Assembly: GCF_024181725.1 (NCBI RefSeq)
Contig: NZ_CP028908.1
Location: forward strand, 2,232,001 to 2,296,000
Direction: 5' to 3'
From: Bradyrhizobium sp. WD16
GTDB lineage: Bacteria; Pseudomonadota; Alphaproteobacteria; Rhizobiales; Xanthobacteraceae
Length of the DNA stretch: 64,000 bases
In this document: positions 1 to 8,121 of the stretch, piece after piece
How the letters are laid out: each line of letters starts with the position of its first letter
Numbering within the stretch: the stretch's first letter is position 1
Program-made: the position numbers and the translations under genes
The notes under the pieces: model-generated
The model's database searches: none
The model's input: only the letters and a program-made list of their open reading frames with translations
What the model was told of the DNA's origin: nothing

Positions 1-2
1 CG

Positions 3-995
3 GGCGCGATGATGACGACGGAGTTCGTCAGCGTGCCGGCGAGTTGGACGGTCGGTCAGACGCTGACCCACATCCGCCAGGTCGAGCGTACACGTGAGAC
101 GGTCTATGCCATCTATGTGCTCGACCCGGTGACCCGGCGCCTCGTCGGCGCGGTGACGCTGCGCCGGCTGATCTCCGGCGAACCGTCGGCGAACATCCTG
201 TCCCTGGCGCCGAGCCGCGCCCCGATCACCACCTCGCCGCTGACCGATCGCGAAGAGGTGGCGCGGCTGATCACCAAATACGACCTGTTGGCAGTGCCCG
301 TGGTGGACAAGGCCGGGCATCTGCGCGGCATCGTCACGGTCGACGACATCATCGACGCGATCATCGAGGAAAACACCGAAGACGTGCAGAAATTCGGCGG
401 CATGGCGGCGATCGAGGAGCCGTACCTGCAGATCCGCCTGCCCGACATGATCCGCAAGCGCGGCGTCTGGCTCTGTTTGCTGTTCTTGAGCGAGATGCTG
501 ACGGCGAGTGCCATGCAGTATTTCGAGGGAGAGTTGCAGAAGGCCCTGGTGCTCACTCTCTTTATCCCGCTGATCATGAGCTCGGGCGGCAACTCCGGCT
601 CGCAGGCGACCTCGCTGCTGATTCGCTCGCTGGCCTTGCAGGACGTCCGCCTGTCCGACTGGTGGCGCGTTGCCTTGCGCGAACTGCCCACCGGGGTGAT
701 TCTCGGCGGCGGGCTCGGCGTCATCGGCATGGTCCGCATCATTCTCTGGCAGAAGCTCGGCTTCTACGACTACGGCGAGCATTGGGGCCTGGTGGCGCTC
801 ACGGTGGCGGCGGCGCTGGTCGGCATCGTTACTTTCGGCTCAGTGGCCGGCTCGATGCTGCCGTTCGCCCTGCAGCGGCTCGGGCTCGACCCCGCCAGCG
901 CCTCCGCCCCCTTCGTCGCCACATTGGTCGACGTCACCGGTCTGATGATCTATTTCAGCGTCGCGCTCCTGATCCTGCGCGGCACGCTGCTGTGA
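3..995 (+). CDS. mgtE: Magnesium transporter MgtE, 5'-truncated by window edge
   Basis: The C-terminal 331 codons of an MgtE-type Mg2+ channel. The frame is open to the window edge, so the real start lies upstream; the ATG at 9 is internal. Visible first is the CBS-domain pair (MMTTEFV at the start of the first CBS, then TKYDLLAVPVVD and GIVTVDDIIDAI in the second), followed by five hydrophobic segments of the inner-membrane pore domain with the family motif SSGGNSGSQ and an acidic late segment (VDVTGLMIYF) matching the metal-binding helix. MgtE proteins are about 450 residues, so roughly 120 residues of the N domain are missing here. It lies 37 bp upstream of ruvC on the same strand, but no functional link is evident. 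Confidence 0.93.
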   Translation, partial: GAMMTTEFVSVPASWTVGQTLTHIRQVERTRETVYAIYVLDPVTRRLVGAVTLRRLISGEPSANILSLAPSRAPITTSPLTDREEVARLITKYDLLAVPVVDKAGHLRGIVTVDDIIDAIIEENTEDVQKFGGMAAIEEPYLQIRLPDMIRKRGVWLCLLFLSEMLTASAMQYFEGELQKALVLTLFIPLIMSSGGNSGSQATSLLIRSLALQDVRLSDWWRVALRELPTGVILGGGLGVIGMVRIILWQKLGFYDYGEHWGLVALTVAAALVGIVTFGSVAGSMLPFALQRLGLDPASASAPFVATLVDVTGLMIYFSVALLILRGTLL

Positions 996-1032
996 GCGCC
1001 CGTTGCGGCCGGTTTTAGGCTAACATGGCGCC

Positions 1033-1542
1033 ATGACATCGCGTGCGATTCGGATTCTCGGCATCGACCCCGGCCTGCGCCGCACCGGCTGGGGCGTGAT
1101 CGACAGCGACGGCAACCGCCTGATCTATGTCGGCTGCGGCTCGATCGAGGCGAAGGAGACGCTGCCGCTCTCCGACCGGCTCTGTGTCATTCACGACGGC
1201 CTTGCCAAGGTGCTCGACGAATTTGCGCCGGTCGAAGCGGCCGTCGAGCAAACCTTCGTCAACAAGGACGGCGCGGCGACCCTGAAGCTCGGCCAGGCGA
1301 GGGGCGTTGCCATGCTGGTACCGGCGCGCTTCGGCCTGACGGTGGCCGAATATGCGCCCAATCAAGTGAAGAAGACCGTGGTCGGCGCCGGCCACGCCGA
1401 CAAGAACCAGATCCGCGTCATGCTCGGAATTCTCCTGCCGAAGGCCGCGCCCAAAAGCGCCGATGCCGCCGATGCGCTCGCCATCGCGATCACCCATGCC
1501 CACCATCGCCAGAGCGTGGTGCTGAGGATCGCGGCGTCATGA
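1033..1542 (+). CDS. ruvC: Holliday junction resolvase RuvC
   Basis: RuvC is the dimeric endonuclease that cuts Holliday junctions after RuvAB branch migration. At 169 aa it has the usual length. The four acidic catalytic residues are visible: Asp12 in [14 protein letters not shown], Glu72 in VEQTFVNKD, and Asp144 and Asp147 in [10 protein letters not shown]. The ATG at 1033 gives the family N-terminus. The stop overlaps the ruvA start by 4 bp (ATGA), so the two are translationally coupled. No alphaproteobacterial LexA box (GAAC-N7-GTAC) was seen in the 37 bp leader. Confidence 0.98.
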   Translation: MTSRAIRILGIDPGLRRTGWGVIDSDGNRLIYVGCGSIEAKETLPLSDRLCVIHDGLAKVLDEFAPVEAAVEQTFVNKDGAATLKLGQARGVAMLVPARFGLTVAEYAPNQVKKTVVGAGHADKNQIRVMLGILLPKAAPKSADAADALAIAITHAHHRQSVVLRIAAS

Positions 1543-2156
1543 TCGGCAAGCTGCGCGGCGTGATCGATTCCTATGGCGAGGACTACGTGATCCTCGATGT
1601 CGGTGGCGTCGGCTATCAGGTGCATTGCGCCGCGCGCACCCTGCAGGCGCTGCCCACGCCGGGCGAGGCCGCAGTGCTGTCGATCGAGACCCACGTGCGG
1701 GAGGATCAGATCCGGCTGTTCGGTTTCCGCTCCGATACCGAGCGGGAGTGGTTCCGCCTGCTGCAGACCGTGCAGGGGGTTGGCGCCAAGGTGGCCTTGG
1801 CGGTCCTGAGCACGCTGCCGCCGGCCGATCTTGCCAACGCCATTGCCTTGCGGGATCGCGCGGCGGTGGCTCGCACACCCGGGGTGGGCCCCAAGGTCGC
1901 CGAACGGATCGTGACGGAACTCAAGGACAAGGCACCGGCTTTTGCCGCCGTCGATCCCGCGGTGATCCAGCTCTCCGGCGCCATCGAGGAGCGGCGGGCA
2001 CCGCAGCCGGTCAGCGATGCCATTTCCGCGCTGGTCAATCTCGGCTATGGGCAGCCCCAGGCGGCCGCCGCGGTCGCCAGTGCGGTGCGCGGCGCCGGCG
2101 AGGGTGCTGAAACCGCCCAGCTGATCAGGCTGGGGTTGAAGGAACTGTCGAAGTAA
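1539..2156 (+). CDS. ruvA: Holliday junction branch migration protein RuvA
   Basis: RuvA (205 aa) is the tetrameric junction-binding subunit that loads the RuvB motor. The N-terminal OB domain starts [20 protein letters not shown]. Two helix-hairpin-helix motifs follow ([14 protein letters not shown] and [19 protein letters not shown]), then an acidic linker and the C-terminal RuvB-binding domain ([20 protein letters not shown]). It overlaps ruvC by 4 bp. Unusually, ruvB does not follow directly: a cytidine deaminase gene is inserted between ruvA and ruvB. Confidence 0.98.
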   Translation: MIGKLRGVIDSYGEDYVILDVGGVGYQVHCAARTLQALPTPGEAAVLSIETHVREDQIRLFGFRSDTEREWFRLLQTVQGVGAKVALAVLSTLPPADLANAIALRDRAAVARTPGVGPKVAERIVTELKDKAPAFAAVDPAVIQLSGAIEERRAPQPVSDAISALVNLGYGQPQAAAAVASAVRGAGEGAETAQLIRLGLKELSK

Positions 2157-2192
2157 GTTCGAGGCTTAGTCGTTGAGGACCAGTCACCCGCC

Positions 2193-2612
2193 ATGCTGAC
2201 CGACCAGGAGAAGGAGCTGATCACCGCCGCCACCGAGGTGATCAGCCGGCGCTACCGCAACGACTGGCAGGAGGTCGGCGCCGCCCTGCGCACCCGTGAT
2301 GGGCGCATCGTTACCGGGGTCAATATCGACGCCTATATCGGCCGCATCGCGGTCTGCGCCGAGGCCATCGCCATCGGCCGGGCCATTACCGAGACTGGCG
2401 ATCACGGCATCGACACCATCGTCGCGGTGCGCCATCCCAAGCCCGACGAGCCCGGCCGCATCGCCGTGGTATCGCCCTGTGGCATTTGTCGTGAATTGAT
2501 CCACGACTATGATGCCAAGGCGCGGGTGATCGTGCCCGATCAGGGCCGCGAGCCCAAGGTCGTCACGATCGGCGAATTGCTGCCGAACAAGTACAAGCGG
2601 GGCAGCGAGTGA
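2193..2612 (+). CDS. Cytidine deaminase-family zinc enzyme
   Basis: A 139-residue member of the small tetrameric cytidine deaminase fold. Both zinc motifs are present: CAEAIAIG, where the Glu would be the proton shuttle and the Cys a zinc ligand, and PCGICREL, which supplies two more Cys ligands. A three-Cys set is typical of B. subtilis-type Cdd. The substrate (cytidine, deoxycytidine or a blasticidin-like nucleoside) cannot be told from sequence. The gene starts 36 bp after ruvA, and its stop overlaps the GTG start of ruvB by 4 bp (GTGA), so it is embedded in the ruv operon. The product could link nucleoside salvage to repair, or simply be a co-transcribed passenger. Confidence 0.9.
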   Translation: MLTDQEKELITAATEVISRRYRNDWQEVGAALRTRDGRIVTGVNIDAYIGRIAVCAEAIAIGRAITETGDHGIDTIVAVRHPKPDEPGRIAVVSPCGICRELIHDYDAKARVIVPDQGREPKVVTIGELLPNKYKRGSE

Positions 2613-3652
2613 GCGGCGAGAGACGCCTCGTCACACCGGAACGGCGCGCCGATGACATCGGCGACACTTCGCTGCGGCCGCAGTCGCTGACCGATTTCGT
2701 TGGCCAGCAGCAGGCCCGGGCCAATCTGCAGATCTTCATCGATGCCGCCCGCAAGCGCGGTGAGGCGCTCGATCACGTGCTGTTCGTCGGCCCGCCGGGA
2801 CTCGGCAAGACGACGCTCGCCCAGATCGTCGCCCGCGAGCTTGGCGTCGGTTTCCGCGCCACCTCGGGCCCGGTGATCGCCAAGGCCGGCGATCTTGCCG
2901 CTCTGCTCACCAATCTCGAGGAGCGTGACGTTCTGTTCATTGACGAGATCCATCGCCTCAATCCGGCGGTGGAGGAGGTGCTCTATCCGGCGATGGAGGA
3001 CTTTCAGCTCGATCTGATCATCGGCGAGGGGCCCGCGGCCCGCTCGGTCAAGATTGATCTGGCGAAATTCACGCTGGTTGGCGCCACCACCCGGGCCGGT
3101 CTTCTGACCAATCCGTTGCGCGACCGGTTCGGCATTCCGGTGCGGCTGAATTTCTACACCGAGGAAGAACTCGAGAAGATCGTCAGCCGCGGCGCGCGGG
3201 TGCTCGGCATCGGCATGACCGAGGACGGCGCCAACGAGATCGCGCGGCGCGCCCGCGGCACGCCGCGCATCGCCGGCCGCCTGTTGCGGCGGGTGCGTGA
3301 TTTCGCTTCCGTCGCCAGCGCCGCCGCCATCGACCGTGCCCTCGCCGACAAGGCGCTGCGGGCGCTCGAAGTCGATGCCGCCGGGCTCGATGCCATGGAC
3401 CGCCGTTATCTCTCGACCATCGCGCTCAATTACGGCGGTGGCCCGGTCGGGGTCGAGACCCTCGCCGCGGCGCTGTCGGAGCCGCGCGATGCCATCGAGG
3501 ACATCATCGAGCCGTTTCTCCTGCAATGCGGTCTGATCCAGCGCACGCCGCGCGGCCGCCTGCTTACCTCGCACGCCTTCCGCCATCTCGGCCTTGCCGA
3601 ACCCAACCGCGATCCGGCCCAGTTCGGGCTGTTCGGGGGCGCCGACGAATGA
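2609..3652 (+). CDS. ruvB: Holliday junction branch migration ATPase RuvB
   Basis: RuvB is the hexameric AAA+ motor of the RuvABC complex; 347 aa is full length. Walker A GPPGLGKT lies at residues 61-68, Walker B ends in FIDEIHRL, sensor 1 is in GATTRAG, and the C-terminal winged helix contains [10 protein letters not shown]. The start is GTG, overlapping the cytidine deaminase stop. The stop overlaps the Nudix ATG (ATGA), so translation is coupled along the whole block. Confidence 0.98.
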   Translation: MSGERRLVTPERRADDIGDTSLRPQSLTDFVGQQQARANLQIFIDAARKRGEALDHVLFVGPPGLGKTTLAQIVARELGVGFRATSGPVIAKAGDLAALLTNLEERDVLFIDEIHRLNPAVEEVLYPAMEDFQLDLIIGEGPAARSVKIDLAKFTLVGATTRAGLLTNPLRDRFGIPVRLNFYTEEELEKIVSRGARVLGIGMTEDGANEIARRARGTPRIAGRLLRRVRDFASVASAAAIDRALADKALRALEVDAAGLDAMDRRYLSTIALNYGGGPVGVETLAAALSEPRDAIEDIIEPFLLQCGLIQRTPRGRLLTSHAFRHLGLAEPNRDPAQFGLFGGADE

Positions 3653-4065
3653 CCGCCCCGCAGACGATTTCCATCGTCGCGGCGATGATCCGCGACGAGA
3701 CGAAGCGGGTGCTGCTGGTGCGCAAGCGCGGCACCACGGCCTTCATGCAGCCGGGCGGCAAGCTTGACGCCGGCGAGAGCGATCTCGTCGCGCTGCGGCG
3801 GGAGCTGCGCGAGGAACTCGGTTGCACGCTCGTCGACGGCTCGCAGCGGCCGCTCGGGCGATTCTCGGCAGTCGCTGCCAACGAGCCCGGCTGGGTGGTC
3901 GACGCCGCGGTGTATGCGGTGGCGGTCCAGGGCCCGATCGAGCCGCAGGCGGAGATCGCCGAAGCGATCTGGGTCGATCCGGCGCGGCCCGGTGCGATCG
4001 AGCTCGCGCCGCTCACGCGCGATCATCTGTTGCCGCTCGCCGCATTGGAGCAGAGCGATGTCTGA
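3649..4065 (+). CDS. Nudix hydrolase
   Basis: A 138-residue single-domain Nudix enzyme, which hydrolyses nucleoside-diphosphate-linked substrates. The complete Nudix box GX5EX7REXXEEXG spans about residues 37-58 ([20 protein letters not shown] and the following LG). The start chosen is the ATG at 3649, which overlaps the ruvB stop; a longer upstream reading in the same frame lies inside ruvB and is not needed. The 3' end overlaps ybgC by 8 bp. The position after ruvB suggests a house-cleaning function, but the substrate is unknown. Confidence 0.9.
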   Translation: MTAPQTISIVAAMIRDETKRVLLVRKRGTTAFMQPGGKLDAGESDLVALRRELREELGCTLVDGSQRPLGRFSAVAANEPGWVVDAAVYAVAVQGPIEPQAEIAEAIWVDPARPGAIELAPLTRDHLLPLAALEQSDV

Positions 4066-4534
4066 GCCGGCGCCGAAGAATATGGCCGTGCTTGACGGCG
4101 TTATCGATGCTGGCCGTCACCGCCTGGCGGTTCGGATCTATTACGAGGATACCGATTTCACCGGCATCGTCTATCACGCCAACTATCTGCGCTTCATGGA
4201 GCGCGGCCGTACCAATTACCTGCGCCTGCTCGGCGCCGATCAGCATGCGTTGTTCGCAGCTGCGGAGGCCGAAGCCCCTGGCTTCGCTTTCGTGGTTCGG
4301 TCGATGCAGATCGACTACCTCAAGCCGGCGCGCATGGATGATCTGCTCGAGGTGATCACGCTGCCCGAGGAGGTGAAGGGCGCCTCGATCACCTTGGCGC
4401 AGGAGGTGCGCCGTGGCGCCGATCTCCTGGTCACGGCGAAAGTGCGTGTAGCCTTCGTCTCGGCCGGCCGGGCGCGGCCCATTCCGAAGCCGCTCCGTGT
4501 CGCCATGTCGACCGACCGGGGCGCGTCGGAGTAA
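4058..4534 (+). CDS. ybgC: Tol-Pal system-associated acyl-CoA thioesterase YbgC
   Basis: A hot-dog-fold acyl-CoA thioesterase of the 4HBT/YbgC family, 158 aa. The signature YYEDTDFTGIVYHANYLRF lies at residues 28-46, with Asp33 as the expected catalytic acid, followed by RGRTNYLR. YbgC normally heads the tol-pal operon and is thought to act in envelope phospholipid metabolism. Here it closes the ruv block, and tolQ begins 6.85 kb downstream, so the usual ybgC-tolQ adjacency has been broken. The start ATG at 4058 overlaps the Nudix gene by 8 bp. Confidence 0.95.
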   Translation: MSEPAPKNMAVLDGVIDAGRHRLAVRIYYEDTDFTGIVYHANYLRFMERGRTNYLRLLGADQHALFAAAEAEAPGFAFVVRSMQIDYLKPARMDDLLEVITLPEEVKGASITLAQEVRRGADLLVTAKVRVAFVSAGRARPIPKPLRVAMSTDRGASE

Positions 4535-4721
4535 TTGGCGCCGGCTGCGCTCGTTCCTCCGGGCAGGAGTTGTGTTGGGCATCATGGCCGGGGGCGTGTG
4601 TTCCGGCCGCCGCGTCTTTCTTGCTGAGCGGCCGCAACACGCGGATGCCCGCGACAGCCGACGACAGCCGCGGGCATGACGAGCGGAAAGAGAGCGGAAG
4701 GCGTCCTCGACGATGTGGCGC

Positions 4722-4766
4722 TTGACTCGCTGTACCGGTCGGTCCAAATTTGTACCAATCGGTCCA
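4722..4766 (+). promoter_or_regulatory. Promoter with tandem TetR-type operators before the DUF1348-tetR pair
   Basis: Two 16-bp direct repeats with a 20-bp period, TGTACCGGTCGGTCCA (4731-4746) and TGTACCAATCGGTCCA (4751-4766), differ at two positions. Each holds an ACC-N4-GGT inverted repeat, a form typical of TetR-family operators. A TTGACT hexamer lies just upstream at 4722-4727, so a bound repressor would cover the spacer and -10 region. The rest of 4535-4721 contains nothing I recognise. Confidence 0.65.
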
Positions 4767-4783
4767 GCCTTTGGAGTTTCCCG

Positions 4784-5251
4784 ATGTCCCGTCCGCCGTT
4801 GCCCCCGTTCACCCGCGAGACCGCTGCGCAGAAGGTGCGGATGGCGGAAGACGCCTGGAATTCGCGCGATCCGCAGCGGATTTCGCTCGCCTATACCGAG
4901 GACAGCAGCTGGCGTAACCGCTCGGAATTCATCCAGGGGCGCGACGCCATCGTCGCCTTTCTCGCCCGCAAATGGCAGACGGAGCGCGACTATCGCCTGA
5001 TCAAGGATCTGTGGGCGTTCGACGGCAACCGCATCGCGGTGCGTTTCCAGTACGAATGGCACGATGACGCCGGCCGTTGGTTTCGCTCCTATGGCAACGA
5101 ACAGTGGGAATTCGACGAGGCTGGCCTGATGCGGCGGCGAGAAGCCAGCATCAACGATGTCGCCATCACCGAAGCGGAGCGGCGCTTCCACTGGGCCGCC
5201 CCGGGACCGCGTCCTGCCGATGTCCCTGGCCTTGGACCGGAGCCGCGATGA
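4784..5251 (+). CDS. NTF2-like protein, DUF1348 family
   Basis: A 155-residue protein matching the DUF1348/SnoaL-like (NTF2 superfamily) pattern: [68 protein letters not shown] and ASINDVAI. These are small cone-shaped cytoplasmic proteins without an agreed reaction. The start at 4784 is preferred because an upstream extension would translate the operator repeats. The stop overlaps the tetR start by 4 bp, so the two form a coupled, probably self-repressed operon. Confidence 0.9.
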   Translation: MSRPPLPPFTRETAAQKVRMAEDAWNSRDPQRISLAYTEDSSWRNRSEFIQGRDAIVAFLARKWQTERDYRLIKDLWAFDGNRIAVRFQYEWHDDAGRWFRSYGNEQWEFDEAGLMRRREASINDVAITEAERRFHWAAPGPRPADVPGLGPEPR

Positions 5252-5802
5252 CGCGGCAGCGCCAGCGTGCCGAGCTTCTGCCGCAGTTGGCGGAAGTATT
5301 TCGCGCCCATGGCTATGAAGGCGCGACTCTGGCTCTGATGATCGAAGCGACCGGCCTCGGCAAGGGCAGCCTCTACAACTGCTTTCCCGGCGGCAAGGAG
5401 GAGATGGCGCGCGAGGTGCTCGCCCATCTCGACGCCTGGTTCACGGCCGAGATCTTTGCGCCGCTGCGCGACGCCGAGGATCCGGTGCGCGGCATTCGGG
5501 CCATGTTCGCCGCCGTCGACGGTTATTTCCGCTCCGGGGAGCGAGTTTGCCTCGTCGGGGTGGTTGCGCTCGGCGCCGCGCGCGATCTCTTTGCAGATGC
5601 GGTGAGGAGCTATTTCGCGGCCTGGATCGAGGCGCTTGCCGCCTCCCTGCGCCGGCGCGGTGACGGCAAGGCCCTGGCGCGGCGCAAGGCCGAAGCGGCG
5701 GTGCTGGAGATCCAGGGCGCGCTGGTGCTGACGCGGGCGCTCGACGACTCAGGGGTGTTCGCCCGCGCGCTTGCCGCTGCCGAGCAGAGACTGCTGGGTT
5801 GA
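5248..5802 (+). CDS. TetR-family regulator, LmrA/YxaF type
   Basis: 184 aa, with an N-terminal helix-turn-helix ([26 protein letters not shown], about residues 28-53). The recognition-helix tail FPGGKEE is characteristic of the LmrA/YxaF group, and a helical ligand-binding domain follows. It is coupled by a 4-bp overlap to the DUF1348 gene. The tandem ACC-N4-GGT operators upstream of that gene are the natural candidate target, implying autoregulation. The inducer is unknown. Confidence 0.9.
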   Translation: MTRQRQRAELLPQLAEVFRAHGYEGATLALMIEATGLGKGSLYNCFPGGKEEMAREVLAHLDAWFTAEIFAPLRDAEDPVRGIRAMFAAVDGYFRSGERVCLVGVVALGAARDLFADAVRSYFAAWIEALAASLRRRGDGKALARRKAEAAVLEIQGALVLTRALDDSGVFARALAAAEQRLLG

Positions 5803-5858
5803 TGGCCGCGGACGGCCGCCCGAAGACGGCCGTCGTCCCATCCCGGTTTCCCTGACGA

Positions 5859-6500
5859 TCACGCCGCCTTGTGGCGGGCGATCTCCGCCTTGTAGAGCGC
5901 CGTTTCCTCCGTCAGCGCCCGGGCGACGCTCGGGCGCTGACGCATGCGGGCGAGATAGGCCTGCACCGCCGGGTAGAGGTCGAAGTCGATCATCGGCGTG
6001 GCTGTGCTCCAGTTCAGCACCGTGGCGAGGTAAGCGTCGGCAACGGTGAAGCGGTCGAGCAGGAATTCGCGGCCCTCGAGGTAGCGATCGAGATAGGCCA
6101 GCCGCGGCAGGTTCTTTTCCAGCACATATGCCTTCATCCCCTCGGGCGCTTGACGGTCCAGCAGCGGCACGAACAGCCCCTTGTGCAGTTCGGTGCCGAT
6201 GAAGCACAGCCATTGCTGCAGGCGGCTGCGCGCGAGCCCCGAGGCCGGCGCGAGTTCGACTTCGGGCAGATGGTCGGCGACGTATTGCAGGATGGCCGCA
6301 TTCTCGGTCAGCAATTCGCCGTCGTCGCCGCGCAACGCCGGCACGAGACCAACCGGGTTGATCGCGAAATAGTCGGCACCATCGGCCAGGAGCCGCTTGG
6401 TCTTGGGGTCGACTTCGAGGAAATTGGCCTCGACGCTGGCTTCGTAGAGAGCAATCCTGGTGGCCATCGAGCAGGCAAGCGGTGAGAAATAGAGATCCAT
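5859..6500 (-). CDS. Glutathione S-transferase, Beta-class-like
   Basis: A 213-residue GST. The thioredoxin-fold N-terminus reads LYFSPLACSMATRIAL with Cys10 where bacterial Beta-class enzymes carry their catalytic cysteine. The glutathione-contact segments NPVGLVPAL and LTENAAIL follow, then the all-helical C-terminal domain with FTVADAYLATVLNW. The ATG at 6500 is chosen over a 9-codon extension because a GGAGAAGGAA Shine-Dalgarno stretch precedes it. It is divergent from the tetR gene at 6599 and shares a palindrome-bearing intergenic region, so regulation by that TetR is likely. Role: conjugation or detoxification of electrophiles. Confidence 0.93.
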   Translation of the reverse strand: MDLYFSPLACSMATRIALYEASVEANFLEVDPKTKRLLADGADYFAINPVGLVPALRGDDGELLTENAAILQYVADHLPEVELAPASGLARSRLQQWLCFIGTELHKGLFVPLLDRQAPEGMKAYVLEKNLPRLAYLDRYLEGREFLLDRFTVADAYLATVLNWSTATPMIDFDLYPAVQAYLARMRQRPSVARALTEETALYKAEIARHKAA

Positions 6501-6546
6501 GGGACGCTTCCTTCTCCTCAGTCTCATCGATCCCGCGGCGGGATTG

Positions 6547-6570
6547 ATTTATGTACCTTTTCGCATAAAT
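6547..6570. promoter_or_regulatory. Inverted-repeat operator between GST and tetR
   Basis: ATTTATG (6547-6553) and CATAAAT (6564-6570) form a perfect 7-bp inverted repeat around a 10-bp centre (TACCTTTTCG), in a 98-bp divergent intergenic region. The size and place fit a TetR dimer site controlling both directions. The only other candidate nearby is a second GTAC-containing stretch at the tetR start codon. Confidence 0.6.
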
Positions 6571-6598
6571 TAATGCCGGTCAAGGATTTTATTGCGAG

Positions 6599-7279
6599 AT
6601 GGTACAAAAAAGAATCGGCAGGCCGCCTGAGGTCGCGCCACAGCCTGCCGGTGAAGCGCCGGCGGCCAGGAAGCGCGGCAGGCCGCGAGCCTTCGCCGCG
6701 GAGGTGGCGCTTGGCCGCGCGCTCGACACCTTCCGCGACAGCGGGTTTGCCGCCACCACGCTCGACGATCTCAGCGCTGCCATGGGCATCAACCGCCCGA
6801 GCCTCTATGGTGCCTTTGGCGACAAGCGCGAACTTTTCCTCAAGGCCTATGCCCGTTATCGCGAGGAGGCCGAAGCGCGTTTCGCGCCGGTGTTCGAGCC
6901 GCAGCGATCGCTGCGCGAGGCATTGGAGCTGTTGTTCGCCACGGCGCTCGATTTCTATCTCGAGGGCGACAACGGTCCGCGCGGATGCTTCACGGTGATG
7001 ACTGCGGGCTCCGAGGCCATGACCGACGCGGAGATCCGCGCGACCGTGCAGCGGGCCATCAGCGGTACGGACAAGGCCCTGACCGGCCTGTTCAGCGCCG
7101 CCGTTGCACGCGGCGAATTGACGGCCGATAGCGACGTGCCGGCTCTGGTTCAACTCGTCGGCTCGACTATCCATACCATCGCGCTGCGGGCCCGGGCCCG
7201 CTTCCCGCGCGCCGAACTCGAAGCGATCACCCGCCGCACGGTTGATCTTGCCTGTGCCGGAGCGTTGCGCGACGCGTGA
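6599..7279 (+). CDS. TetR/AcrR-family regulator
   Basis: 226 aa. A basic N-terminal arm (GRPP and KRGRPRAF) precedes the helix-turn-helix TLDDLSAAMGINRPSLYGAF, which is followed by the usual GDKRELFL. The C-terminal half has GPRGCFTVMTAG and RAISGTDKAL, like AcuR/NemR-type regulators that sense small electrophiles through a Cys near the ligand site; the Cys in RGCF is conserved in that position. Pairing with a divergent GST supports a role in electrophile stress, which is inference. An AAGGA stretch lies 12 nt before the ATG. Confidence 0.9.
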   Translation: MVQKRIGRPPEVAPQPAGEAPAARKRGRPRAFAAEVALGRALDTFRDSGFAATTLDDLSAAMGINRPSLYGAFGDKRELFLKAYARYREEAEARFAPVFEPQRSLREALELLFATALDFYLEGDNGPRGCFTVMTAGSEAMTDAEIRATVQRAISGTDKALTGLFSAAVARGELTADSDVPALVQLVGSTIHTIALRARARFPRAELEAITRRTVDLACAGALRDA

Positions 7280-7295
7280 CGCGCCGCCGCGAACC

Positions 7296-7314
7296 ATGTT
7301 AAAGCCCTTTACAT
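7296..7314. promoter_or_regulatory. Operator overlapping the tetR start codon
   Basis: The 19-mer ATGTTAAAGCCCTTTACAT at 7296-7314 matches the perfect palindrome at 8068-8086 at 14 of 19 positions, including both outer half-sites ATGT and TTTACAT. It overlaps the first two bases of the ATG at 7313, and no Shine-Dalgarno is visible. Either the regulator is translated from a leaderless mRNA or the site sits over the transcription start. Confidence 0.55.
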
Positions 7315-7975
7315 GAGCTGGCGAAAGGACCGTCGCCGCGCCGAGCGCGGCTATCATCACGGCAATCTCAAGGAAGCGCTGCTGCAGGCTGCCCTCGGCC
7401 TGATTGCGGAGAAAGGTCCGGGCGGCTTCACGTTTGCCGAAGCCGCGCGGTCTGCCGGTGTCAGTCCTGCGGCGCCTTATCGTCATTTCCGCGACCGCGA
7501 CGAACTCCTGGCGAATGTTGCCCAGCGCGGTTTTGAGGAGTTCGAAAAGGCATTGGCCGAAGCTTGGGACGACGGCCGTCCCGATACCATCTCCGCGTTC
7601 GAGCGTCTTGGCCGCGCTTATCTGACCTTCGCGCGTGAGGAGCCGGCGTTTTATTCGGCGATGTTCGAATCGGGCCTGCCGATCGACTCCAATCCGGCGC
7701 TGCGAGCCGCGAGCGAGCGCGCCTTCGCTGTGATCCGTATGACTGCCGAGCGCATCGCGGCGCTGACCCCGCCGGGGGTAATGCGGCCACCGGCCACGAT
7801 GATGGCACTGCACATCTGGTCGCTCGCCCATGGCATTGCTTCGCTGTTCAACCGTGGCGACGGCGCCCGCCGCAAGCTGCCGATGGCGGCCGAAGAGCTT
7901 CTGGAGGCCGGCGTGCTGATCTATCTGCGCGGCTTGGGTTTCCCTACGGAACGTGGCGCCGCCGCCAAGGCCTGA
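7313..7975 (+). CDS. TetR-family regulator, WHG-domain type
   Basis: 220 aa. The N-terminus RGYHHGNLKEALLQAAL and the helix-turn-helix FAEAARSAGVSPAAPYRHF are hallmarks of the TetR subgroup with a WHG/TetR_C_33 C-terminal domain. The central ALHIWSLAHGIASLF stretch is the WHG signature region. It is followed on the same strand by a DUF2852 gene whose promoter carries a palindrome closely related to the one at this gene's own start, so it probably represses both. Confidence 0.9.
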   Translation: MSWRKDRRRAERGYHHGNLKEALLQAALGLIAEKGPGGFTFAEAARSAGVSPAAPYRHFRDRDELLANVAQRGFEEFEKALAEAWDDGRPDTISAFERLGRAYLTFAREEPAFYSAMFESGLPIDSNPALRAASERAFAVIRMTAERIAALTPPGVMRPPATMMALHIWSLAHGIASLFNRGDGARRKLPMAAEELLEAGVLIYLRGLGFPTERGAAAKA

Positions 7976-8040
7976 TCGCCAGCGAACCGGCGGCGGGAAC
8001 CGGCGCGCCAGCGATTTGTCGCAGAGCACGAGACCGCGAC

Positions 8041-8086
8041 TTGACAAAGCTACTGGCTGGATTATCTATGTAAATGTTATTTACAT
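8041..8086 (+). promoter_or_regulatory. Promoter with perfect 19-bp palindrome before DUF2852 gene
   Basis: A TTGACA hexamer at 8041-8046 is followed by an AT-rich stretch (8061-8069) and then the perfect palindrome ATGTAAAT-GTT-ATTTACAT (8068-8086). An operator covering the -10 and start-site region is the simplest reading. The related half-sites at 7296-7314 point to the neighbouring TetR protein. Confidence 0.7.
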
Positions 8087-8121
8087 TCACGCCGGCAAAT
8101 CTGCCATTATGGGAGAAGCCT

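Noticed and set aside
1000-1033. LexA (SOS) box before ruvC
   Set aside because: No GAAC-N7-GTAC or close variant in the short leader; a site upstream within mgtE was not seen either.
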